From: a virus
Direction: 5' to 3' (one strand)
IMG/VR virus record: IMGVR_UViG_3300042938_000237
Location: 1-30,595 of that record
Length of the DNA: 30,595 bases
Below the pieces are notes generated by a model. It saw only the letters and a program-made list of their open reading frames with translations, searched no databases and was not told where the DNA came from. Positions 23,037-30,595 of this stretch are shown piece by piece; the first letter of the stretch is position 1, and every line of letters begins with the position of its first letter. The translations under genes were made by a program, and so were the position numbers.

Positions 23037-26000
23037 GCCTTTTATATCCGTTGGGTTTATAACACAGGAGATAAATCTGCATCATATCACATTCCAGGAA
23101 GGGCTGCAGGAACTTACAATATAAATGGAATTAGTTATCCTGAAACAATTCCCTGGACAGACAAAAATACATTAGCATCAGGTGATAAGCTATTTGAAGT
23201 ATACAATACTGCAAGTATGTTAAATCCAAATCCCGCAATCAACCCAATAATAGGCACTACAACAGATGATGGTGGTACTGTAATTGCAAATGGCTTAATG
23301 GGTTATTGGGAATCAGATGAACAATACCCAGATGATAGACCAGAGATATGGAATGCAAGTGAGCATTGTTGGACAGGATTTGAAGGATTACCAGACCCAT
23401 CTTATGACTTATGTGGTTTACCAATAAGACATCATAAGTTTCCAGATAATTATCTTAATGATAGAACATTACATTTTGAGAGTAATCCAAATTACATGAC
23501 TCAAGGTAACAACCTTAGAATCAGAATAATGGGTGTTAACTTTGAAAATATAATATATCCAAAAGATAATGATGGTGTTGATATCCCAGGGATTGTAGGA
23601 TATGAAATACTAAGAGGATCCAGAGAGGGTAACAAGAGTATCATTGCTAAAGGTATGGTAAATAACTTTAGAACTTATGATATAAAAGGTACAGTTAAAA
23701 GAGGTAGGACAGGTCTTTATGCTAACTACCCTTTTAATACTATTAGACCAGCTTCTAATACTGGAACAGGTAGTGATCATAATGTTGGGTTTAATGATCC
23801 TTATATTAAAGTACCAGATTCTAATAACCCAAATAATGTAATTAACCAACAAGTACCAAGAGATATTATTTCCTTTCACTCACCAGATACAATGTTTAGA
23901 ACTCCGTTCTTATCATTTACTGAGTTAAAAATATATGGTAATTTACGTGGTGCTTCATCACAAGCTTTTAAAGAACCAGATCAACATCCTAAATGGAAAT
24001 TAATTTCTAATGAAACGGTTGCAATAATGTATGTTCTTGGTATAGCAGAAGCTGTATATTCATTTCAAGGAAAATATATTGTTAATGAACCTCCACCACA
24101 ACCAATACCCTTTGTGGATTTAGTAACTAATCCTGTAGCTTATGCTGCTCAATATGCAGGTTCTCTTGCCCTTGGTGCAGCAACAGGTAATTATGAAGCA
24201 CAACTAATTGGTTACTACAATGGTTTAGGTACAACTAATATTCTTAATCCAACACCAACTATTCCGCCAATAATTCCTGGAGGTATGTTAATTGATGCAG
24301 TTGCATCAATATTTACAGGAGCTAGACCCATTTATGGTCTTTCCATTAATGCTGTATACAATACTGCTTTAGAGGCAGCTGCCCTAGCTGGTACCATTTC
24401 ACCAAGTTATCAATCATTTACAAGAGAACTTCCTAAATGGTCATACCTTGATCCTATATCTAGAGCTCTTGGTGGTCTAAACCAATTCTTATTTTATTTT
24501 AATGAAGGTGTAGACATTGCATTAAGAGGAATATATGCATCCATAAAGTTTGACCAGTATGCATTACAAATGATTGCTCATGGTTTTTATTCATCTTTTG
24601 CTGCAAACAATTCCACAGACACAGTAAGGTTTAGAATTGAAGATGCATCCTTTTTGAGAGATAATATATTAGAGTTACCAAGATACACATCAGGACCCAC
24701 GGCGTATTCTTATAGTATTAATAACTTAAAAAGATCTGACACAGTTGTACTAAGAACTGATTGTGGTGTTCAACAAAATAATCCAGATAAAGGACCTGCT
24801 TATATAGTAGCTGCGGCTAATGTTGGTGGTGGTACTGTTGACCAGACATTACAAACTTTAGGTACTGTAAATCCTGGAGGCTTATCAAGCTTACCAACAT
24901 TTCAAAATGTTACTACACCCTTTCAACAAAAGATGGCTAGTCACTACGCTGCTGTAAAAGTAAGACTAGGTAATCAGTATGGTCAATTATTTTCAAGTTA
25001 CCAAGGTGTAAAACAAATTGTTATTACTCCATGTGAACAAACTATAGGCACAACAGATAATACCTTTACATCATTTCAATTAGGAGTAACATGCCCCTTT
25101 GGAGGTGCTGTTGAACAACTTACTTTAGAAAGATCACCAATATTCTTTGGAGGTGATGTATTTATAAACAGATATACTGAGAAGAATTCAATGTTCTTTT
25201 TCTATGATTGGTTATATGGTCAACCAGAGGGCTTTGAGTTTAATTATGGATTAAGACAAATGATTCCGCAACCCAGGTTTGTTGTTAATTCAGAAAGGTT
25301 TGATTCATCTGATTTATTAAATTTTAGTGGTTCTGGTGTAACAGCTGTTCCAGTTACTACTGGTTTTTTACCTACACAATTCTATAATATGGATAATGAT
25401 AATTATAATTATTCAACGGACACAGTAAGTTTTTATCCAGGAGTATTCAGACCAAAGAACTCTTATTTTTACTTAGCATGTTCTTCTGTAAGAGATTTCT
25501 TTGTAGAAAGTGAAGTACTTGTAGACTTTAGAATTGATGGAGACACTGAATGGGAAAAATCATACAATCCATACACCTATACAAATTTGGATGCTATGTT
25601 TAACATGGATCCTCAAATTATTACAAGAGGTAACTGGTATAGATATGATTACTCACTAAGTATTTCCAAAGCTCTTAATAATTATTTCTCTGCAGGTAAT
25701 TTGCAAAGCAGATATTATGATCCTACTATAGCTTCTTTATGCTTTACATATTATCCTAATAGAATAATATATTCTATGCAGCAACAGGATATGAGTTATA
25801 GAGGCGACCACTGGTTGGTATACTTAGCTAATAATTATAGAGACTTTAAGTCTCAACTCAGTGGACTCAAGTCTGTAAACAAGAGTGGTGTATTTATTAC
25901 ATTTAAAAATGATAGTCCATTAATGTTTCAAGGTGTAGATCAATTACAAACTGAACTAGGTACTAAACTTACTATAGGTGACGGAGGTTTATTTAGTCAA

Positions 26001-27332
26001 CCAGGACAAGCAATTACAAATGCTGATAAACCATATGAGTATGGCTCATCTCAAAATAGATTATCAGTAATAGCTTCACCGGCAGGTATATATTACATGT
26101 CTCAGAACCAAGGTAAAATATTCAACTATGGTGAGACTCTTAAAGAGGTTTCACAAAATGGTATGAAATGGTGGTTTAATAATTTTTTACCATATAAACT
26201 TACAGATGATTTTCCAGACTATCCATATCAAGATAATCCAGTATCAGGTATTGGTTGTCAAAGTTTATATGACAATGAAAACTCTATTATTTACTTCTGT
26301 AAAAAAGATTATAAACTAAAAGATGACTATAAGGGTAAGGTTGGCTATGTCCCATTGGTAACAGACCGTAAAACTATTTTTAATGGTCAAGCATTATTTA
26401 GGGGTCAAGGAGATTACTTTACAATAAATGGTAATGGAAGATATCTTTTAGGTGATCCATTATTATTTGAAGATGCCTCTTGGACAATAAGTTTTGACCC
26501 TAAGAATGATTTCTTTATTTCATTCCATGACTGGCATCCAGATTTAGTAATACCTACTAAGACAAACTATCTTACTACTAAAACAGTAAGGGAAGCATTT
26601 AATGGTACACAGCAGTTAATGGCTAATATATGGAAACACAATGATAGTCCACTTGATATATGTGGAACCTATTGTAACTTCTACAATGTAGACTATCCAT
26701 TTGAGATAGAGATTCCTGTAGCAACAGGACAGAGTGTAACAACTCTTAAATCTATGGAATATATACTAGAGTGCTATAAGAGATCAGAGTATAATTGTTT
26801 TGACCAGTACCATGTATTAGACTTTAATTTTGATAGAGCAGTAGTATATAATACGGAGCAGGTTTCTGGATACTTAAACTTAAACTTATTTCCTAAAAAT
26901 AATATTACACTTAGTCTACAATACCCTAAGTTTAATCCATCAATACTAGTAGATCCTACATACTTTCCAGTACCTGCATATGATGTATTGTTTTCCAAAG
27001 AAGAAAACAAATATAGAGTTAATCAGTTCTGGGATATAACTAAAGACCGTGGAGAGTTTCCAGTTGGTTCTGGTTATCCACCACAAGGACCTCTTGTTCC
27101 AGGTACTACAACTTTATTAGGAAACTATAATGAAAGACAAATCTGGGAAACAGGACCAAGTGGATATAAAAGAATTCTTAATCAAGCTAACTTAGATTAT
27201 ACTAAACCCCTTCTACAAAGAAAAAAGTTCAGACATTACATTAACTTCTTAAGCTTATCAAAAATGGTTTCTGGAGATGTGAACATGATCTTTAAATTAT
27301 TTAATGTTAAAAACCAAATTTCTATCAGGTAA
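23037..27332 (+). CDS. Tail hub/stabilisation protein, C-terminal part (in frame with the preceding ORF)
   Basis: The frame runs without a stop from 23037 to 27332. The first Met is at 23217 (1,371 residues), but coding-like sequence (AFYIRWVYNTGDKSASYHIP) precedes it, so that Met is probably not a native start and no leader lies before it. Conserved-looking segments include RSPIFFGGDVFINRYTEKN, TKLTIGDGGLFSQPGQ, YEYGSSQNRLSVIASPAGIY and CQSLYDNENSIIYFCKKDY, the last typical of propeller blades. A hydrophobic Ala/Gly-rich insert spans about 24110-24600. The following gene's ATG overlaps its stop. Together with 21693-23036 it is one tail hub of about 1,880 codons. Confidence 0.8.
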   Translation, partial: AFYIRWVYNTGDKSASYHIPGRAAGTYNINGISYPETIPWTDKNTLASGDKLFEVYNTASMLNPNPAINPIIGTTTDDGGTVIANGLMGYWESDEQYPDDRPEIWNASEHCWTGFEGLPDPSYDLCGLPIRHHKFPDNYLNDRTLHFESNPNYMTQGNNLRIRIMGVNFENIIYPKDNDGVDIPGIVGYEILRGSREGNKSIIAKGMVNNFRTYDIKGTVKRGRTGLYANYPFNTIRPASNTGTGSDHNVGFNDPYIKVPDSNNPNNVINQQVPRDIISFHSPDTMFRTPFLSFTELKIYGNLRGASSQAFKEPDQHPKWKLISNETVAIMYVLGIAEAVYSFQGKYIVNEPPPQPIPFVDLVTNPVAYAAQYAGSLALGAATGNYEAQLIGYYNGLGTTNILNPTPTIPPIIPGGMLIDAVASIFTGARPIYGLSINAVYNTALEAAALAGTISPSYQSFTRELPKWSYLDPISRALGGLNQFLFYFNEGVDIALRGIYASIKFDQYALQMIAHGFYSSFAANNSTDTVRFRIEDASFLRDNILELPRYTSGPTAYSYSINNLKRSDTVVLRTDCGVQQNNPDKGPAYIVAAANVGGGTVDQTLQTLGTVNPGGLSSLPTFQNVTTPFQQKMASHYAAVKVRLGNQYGQLFSSYQGVKQIVITPCEQTIGTTDNTFTSFQLGVTCPFGGAVEQLTLERSPIFFGGDVFINRYTEKNSMFFFYDWLYGQPEGFEFNYGLRQMIPQPRFVVNSERFDSSDLLNFSGSGVTAVPVTTGFLPTQFYNMDNDNYNYSTDTVSFYPGVFRPKNSYFYLACSSVRDFFVESEVLVDFRIDGDTEWEKSYNPYTYTNLDAMFNMDPQIITRGNWYRYDYSLSISKALNNYFSAGNLQSRYYDPTIASLCFTYYPNRIIYSMQQQDMSYRGDHWLVYLANNYRDFKSQLSGLKSVNKSGVFITFKNDSPLMFQGVDQLQTELGTKLTIGDGGLFSQPGQAITNADKPYEYGSSQNRLSVIASPAGIYYMSQNQGKIFNYGETLKEVSQNGMKWWFNNFLPYKLTDDFPDYPYQDNPVSGIGCQSLYDNENSIIYFCKKDYKLKDDYKGKVGYVPLVTDRKTIFNGQALFRGQGDYFTINGNGRYLLGDPLLFEDASWTISFDPKNDFFISFHDWHPDLVIPTKTNYLTTKTVREAFNGTQQLMANIWKHNDSPLDICGTYCNFYNVDYPFEIEIPVATGQSVTTLKSMEYILECYKRSEYNCFDQYHVLDFNFDRAVVYNTEQVSGYLNLNLFPKNNITLSLQYPKFNPSILVDPTYFPVPAYDVLFSKEENKYRVNQFWDITKDRGEFPVGSGYPPQGPLVPGTTTLLGNYNERQIWETGPSGYKRILNQANLDYTKPLLQRKKFRHYINFLSLSKMVSGDVNMIFKLFNVKNQISIR

Positions 27333-29611
27333 TGAAGAAAAAAATTATTACAGATCCTATGGGTCAATGGAAATACCCCGGAGAAAATACTAGAATACCT
27401 AGTAATAAGATTACTATGAAAGGTGTTAATTATCCTGTGTTAGGTATATCTAATAATGGTCAGAAAAAAATGATGCAGCCAGGTCAAGAATATACATTCC
27501 CTGGTGCAGATTATGTTGATGAGTTTCCACAATTAAGAAGAGGTGGTACAAAAGGACTTATACCAATGCCTAAACCAAGTAAGAAAGGTTTAGCATCCAA
27601 AAAGTATTCTAGAAGTCTTGAGGCTACTAATAGGTTGTTTACAGAAAACAAATTATTCAAAAAACCAAAGTCTAAAAAAAACAAGGTCTTTGATCCCAAT
27701 GCTAAGTATTATCAAGTTGGTGGTGATACTGATGCAATGACTGGTATGATGAAAGCCAGACTAGCATATGCTAATGAGTTTGGAAATCCTGCAGCACAAA
27801 GAATGATTAACCTACCTGATAACCCATATCAGTTTGATAACGGAAATACAGGTACTCATTACATGGCAAGTATGGATAACTATGCTGTACCACAAATACA
27901 AGATGAAAATGGTCAGTTAATGTTAGGTGACTATGGTCCAGAATCTAATGAAGCCATGAGATTTGATTCAGATGAAGATGCTGCTTATTTTGCAGAACAT
28001 TATAAAGATGTTTCTCCAGGTTTTATAGAAGCAGAACTTACAGATGATGAGATACAAGCATATAGGGATGGTGGTTATATAGTAGAAGACATCTCTGTGC
28101 CTTCATTAACTAAAGCACAAGGAGGAGGTTCACCTAAAAGTAAATGGATAGCACCAGTAGATATACGTGGATATAGTAAAGTTGATCCAGCCACAAAATT
28201 GGTTTATAAAAATCTTGAAGACTTTAAAATTAAAGCTGGTAAAAAAGGTTTTAAAAACAAAGTAAAAGGGTTCTTTCAAAAAGATATTGGTAAGTTAACC
28301 AAAGAAGCAGAAGAGTTAGGTAAAGGTGTTGGTTATATTGCAGGTGTTCAAGGAGATATAGAACCTGCAGTTTATAACAGAGAAGGTATTAATAAGTTTA
28401 AATCAGAAGTTAAAAAGCTTAAAGGTGATTTTAACAAAGAACTAAAAACTGCTGAGAAAAATAGAAAACAAGAAGCCGCTGATAGAGAGGATTATGAACA
28501 AGCTAGAAAAAAAGCACAAAGTTCCAAAGATCCAAATGCTGGTAGTAATTTTGCAAGAAAGTATGAAGAAAAAAACTGGTCTAGATTTGATCCTGCTACA
28601 ATGAAAGAAGGTTATAAGGGTCAGTTCCAAGATGCAGTAGATGAAGCCAATGTTAGAAAAGAAGCAAACATGGGAGTTACTACGGCAGCATTAAATGCTT
28701 TGGGTGGAGGGGCATACAATATTATTAAAGATCCTATGGGGACAATTGGTGGTGTTGCAAATACAGCACTTGAAGCAGTAACATACCCATTTGATAGTGA
28801 TAATAAAAATGTATTTGGTGAGGAATATGGACAGGACATAGATGATGTTATGAACGTACTAGGTGTCCTTCCCGTTGCAGGTGCTCTAAAAGCCATTAGA
28901 CCACTCATGAAAACTAAGACAGGTGTTATGTTAGGAAAAGGTTTAAGACCTGTAAAAAAAGGGTATAAACAAATGATGCGTAAATATGATAAGTTTGCAA
29001 ATCCAATCCTAAATACAAACCTAGCAAAAACTGGTGCCAGTGCTCTTGATGTAATTCTTGGTACACCGGGTACTGCTCAGAATGTAGTATCTAGATTACC
29101 CTCAAATATTGCAGAGACAGCAACTGTTGGAAATACAATAAAAGGTATTTCCTTAGCTAAAGGATCAAATGCATTAACACAAGGTGGTCTTGATTTATAT
29201 AATGCTGCAGAAACTGGTAGTAGAGAAGATTTTGACAAAGGTATAGAAAACCTAACAACTGCTGGTCTAACAGCAAGCATGCTTCATCCAAAAACTGAAT
29301 GGATCTGGAATGCATCAACAATTCCTTCTATTAGAACAAATATTAGTGACATACAAGAAGCAACTCAAAGTGATGACTCAGGAATAGAAAAAGCTGGAAA
29401 CATTGCACTTGATGCAGGAAGATTAGTAAGCAATGTACAAACATTACCAAGAGGAAGATTTAACTGGTTGCCAAAAACAGATATGCTTAAATACATTAAG
29501 GGTAAACATCTAAAACCTCATTTAAAAGAGGGTGGTGTAATTACATCACTTAGTAAAAAAGAAATAGATGATCTTATAGCACAAGGTTATACAGTGGAAG
29601 AAGTTGATTAA
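27332..29611 (+). CDS. Large virion cargo-like protein with Gly-Gly motifs
   Basis: A 759-residue protein directly after the tail hub, where crAss-like phages place virion cargo proteins ejected with DNA. The N-terminus is basic (MKKKIITDPMGQWKYPG). Gly-Gly motifs occur in LRRGGTK, YQVGGDT, YRDGGYI, AQGGGSP and LKEGGVI. The middle (about 300-440) is Lys/Glu-rich and helical. The last third has hydrophobic, Gly-rich segments (ALNALGGGAYNIIKDPMGTI; NVLGVLPVAGALKAI) that might touch membranes. A peptide ending the chain (LSKKEIDDLIAQGYTVEEV) is similar to one at about 236-254 (LTDDEIQAYRDGGYIVEDI). No enzyme motif is visible. Start overlaps the hub stop by one base. Confidence 0.68.
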   Translation: MKKKIITDPMGQWKYPGENTRIPSNKITMKGVNYPVLGISNNGQKKMMQPGQEYTFPGADYVDEFPQLRRGGTKGLIPMPKPSKKGLASKKYSRSLEATNRLFTENKLFKKPKSKKNKVFDPNAKYYQVGGDTDAMTGMMKARLAYANEFGNPAAQRMINLPDNPYQFDNGNTGTHYMASMDNYAVPQIQDENGQLMLGDYGPESNEAMRFDSDEDAAYFAEHYKDVSPGFIEAELTDDEIQAYRDGGYIVEDISVPSLTKAQGGGSPKSKWIAPVDIRGYSKVDPATKLVYKNLEDFKIKAGKKGFKNKVKGFFQKDIGKLTKEAEELGKGVGYIAGVQGDIEPAVYNREGINKFKSEVKKLKGDFNKELKTAEKNRKQEAADREDYEQARKKAQSSKDPNAGSNFARKYEEKNWSRFDPATMKEGYKGQFQDAVDEANVRKEANMGVTTAALNALGGGAYNIIKDPMGTIGGVANTALEAVTYPFDSDNKNVFGEEYGQDIDDVMNVLGVLPVAGALKAIRPLMKTKTGVMLGKGLRPVKKGYKQMMRKYDKFANPILNTNLAKTGASALDVILGTPGTAQNVVSRLPSNIAETATVGNTIKGISLAKGSNALTQGGLDLYNAAETGSREDFDKGIENLTTAGLTASMLHPKTEWIWNASTIPSIRTNISDIQEATQSDDSGIEKAGNIALDAGRLVSNVQTLPRGRFNWLPKTDMLKYIKGKHLKPHLKEGGVITSLSKKEIDDLIAQGYTVEEVD

Positions 29612-29625
29612 ACTTTATAAGTTTA
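29609..29625. repeat. Short perfect palindrome after the cargo-like gene
   Basis: TAAACTT-TAT-AAGTTTA, a 7-bp inverted repeat that includes the stop codon, followed by AT-rich DNA but no T tract. It could be an operator or a weak hairpin. Confidence 0.35.
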
Positions 29626-29657
29626 GCTACTAATTTAAAATTTATTATATTTAATAT

Positions 29658-30595
29658 ATGAAGAAGAAAGTAAGAATCTACAAATCTCCAGATGGAAAAG
29701 GAAAGTTTGTAAATAAAACTGCCAAGTTTCTAAGTAAAGCACAAGAAGGTGGGCAACAAGATAAGCAAGCACAACTTGCTGATTATGTATTTAAAACACT
29801 TGATGATGCTGAACCATTTGAATTTGAGTCAATCAAGGAATCATTAATAAATGAACTTGCCTCAGCTCAAATTCCAATAGATCAGGCAGAAGGCATGGTA
29901 GAGAATATTGCAGCTGGTCTAAGTAATGAAACAGCTCAAGCTGATGAACTTGCTGGACAAGAAGAAGCTGGTATGTATAATCAAGCACAAGAAGACCTTA
30001 GAGCACAAGAAGAAGCAGCCGCTGCAGCAGAAGAAGAGAGACAAGCAGGCTTAGCTGAAGACTATGGTTATTATGATGATACCGCAGCACAAGGTGAGGA
30101 TGAAGAAGATGAAGAAGATTATGATGATGAGGAGGAATCATCTTATATGCAGATGGGTGGAGATTTAATTCCAGAACCTAATGCAGTATCTTTTACAGGA
30201 TATGATCCTGAACAATATTCTCAAGACACACAAAACTCTTTTTCTAAAGGTGGTATTACCAAAAGAAAGTATATTGGCTCAGTAATGAAGATGCTTAAAA
30301 AGCAAGATGGGGGAGAAGGAGAAAAGGATTCTCAAATGGATCCTATGGATACAGCATCTAATGAGAAGAAAAGAAAGAAAGATGCATTCATTGGAGCACT
30401 AGCATCATCAGCTAAAGAAGCTAAGATGAAGGAACAAGCTGAAGCTATGTGGGAACAACAGCAACAAGCTATGATGCAGCAACAAGCTCCTCAGTATCCT
30501 ATGCAAGCTCCTATGGAGGAAGTACCAATGGCTCAGTACGGTTTATCTATTAATCATGGAGGTCATATTGGACAACAACTAAGGGGTGTCTCACC
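29658..30595 (+). CDS. Virion cargo-like protein, N-terminal part (partial at right edge)
   Basis: An ORF open from ATG 29658 to the window end, at least 312 residues. It starts MKKKVRIYKSPDGKGKF, similar in style to the preceding gene, and then has a Gly-Gly site in LSKAQEGGQQ. A helical Ala/Gln/Glu region follows, then a strongly acidic run near 30093-30140 (EDEEDEEDYDDEEE). After that come more Gly-Gly sites (MQMGGDL, FSKGGIT, KQDGGEG, NHGGHIG) and a Gln/Met-rich helix around 30440-30510. The preceding 46 bases are AT-rich (TTATTATATTTAATAT) with no Shine-Dalgarno. Location and style fit a crAss-like cargo protein; the domain that would reveal its job lies beyond the window. Confidence 0.7.
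   Translation, partial: MKKKVRIYKSPDGKGKFVNKTAKFLSKAQEGGQQDKQAQLADYVFKTLDDAEPFEFESIKESLINELASAQIPIDQAEGMVENIAAGLSNETAQADELAGQEEAGMYNQAQEDLRAQEEAAAAAEEERQAGLAEDYGYYDDTAAQGEDEEDEEDYDDEEESSYMQMGGDLIPEPNAVSFTGYDPEQYSQDTQNSFSKGGITKRKYIGSVMKMLKKQDGGEGEKDSQMDPMDTASNEKKRKKDAFIGALASSAKEAKMKEQAEAMWEQQQQAMMQQQAPQYPMQAPMEEVPMAQYGLSINHGGHIGQQLRGVS

Noticed and set aside
28621-28908. 95-residue minus-strand ORF opposite the cargo-like gene
   Set aside because: Shadow of a well-supported + strand gene; Ser/Pro/Ala-rich with no recognisable pattern.
1-30595. Recoded genetic code (stop reassignment), as found in some crAss-like phages
   Set aside because: TAA, TAG and TGA each end apparent full-length genes, and only one in-frame stop interrupts a gene, so general reassignment is not supported.
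1-30595. tRNA genes, CRISPR arrays, insertion sequences, integrase or attachment sites
   Set aside because: Intergenic gaps are all under about 125 bases and none shows a cloverleaf, spaced direct repeats or transposase coding.

Overview
The window is about 30.6 kb of AT-rich phage DNA in which every convincing gene lies on the + strand. It is the virion-morphogenesis block of a tailed phage. The gene order is TerL (cut by the left edge), portal, scaffold-like protein, major capsid protein, a run of head, connector and fibre genes, tail-tubular-like proteins, a very large tail hub, then virion 'cargo' proteins (the last cut by the right edge). This order, the portal and tail-hub sequence style, and the lack of a contractile-tail module point to a short-tailed crAss-like (Crassvirales-type) phage or a close relative. 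A Bacteroidota host is inferred: starts are preceded by A-rich leaders, often with ACCAACAA, and Shine-Dalgarno sequences are essentially absent. TAA, TAG and TGA all appear as stops, so there is no sign of a recoded genome.

Layout. 1-6.9 kb: TerL nuclease domain, portal, scaffold-like protein and MCP, closed by a strong terminator. 6.9-8.3 kb: a 338-aa conserved protein and a basic Lys/Gly/Ala-rich protein. 8.3-9.2 kb: a GIY-YIG homing endonuclease that seems to have split a small basic gene. 9.2-11.6 kb: a tight string of small, very basic proteins full of hydrophobic-x-x-Gly-Gly motifs. 11.6-12.8 kb: a connector-like protein and a Dps/ferritin-like protein with most ferroxidase positions kept. 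12.8-14.5 kb: a second large structural protein with its own leader and strong terminator. 14.5-19.35 kb: a cysteine-rich appendage cluster (180-aa protein, zinc-ribbon mini-protein, 779-aa repeat adhesin, 466-aa fibre, 80-aa fibre-module protein), closed by a third terminator. 19.4-27.3 kb: three connector/tail-tubular-like genes and the tail hub. 27.3 kb to the end: two cargo-like proteins carrying the same Gly-Gly motifs.

How the genes fit together. TerL and portal package DNA into a capsid of MCP built on the scaffold. Connector and ring proteins join the portal to the tail hub. The fibre cluster provides receptor-binding parts. The basic Gly-Gly proteins, the Dps-like protein and the cargo proteins plausibly travel inside the particle.

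Most notable points: (1) one in-frame TAA at 23034-23036 inside an otherwise continuous 1,880-codon tail hub; (2) a phage Dps-like protein; (3) endonuclease invasion of a small gene; (4) a Gly-Gly motif shared by about seven virion-associated proteins, which could be a processing or sorting signal; (5) a 60-cysteine modular appendage protein. No tRNA, CRISPR array, insertion sequence or integration module was seen, and no gene-free stretch exceeds 300 bases.
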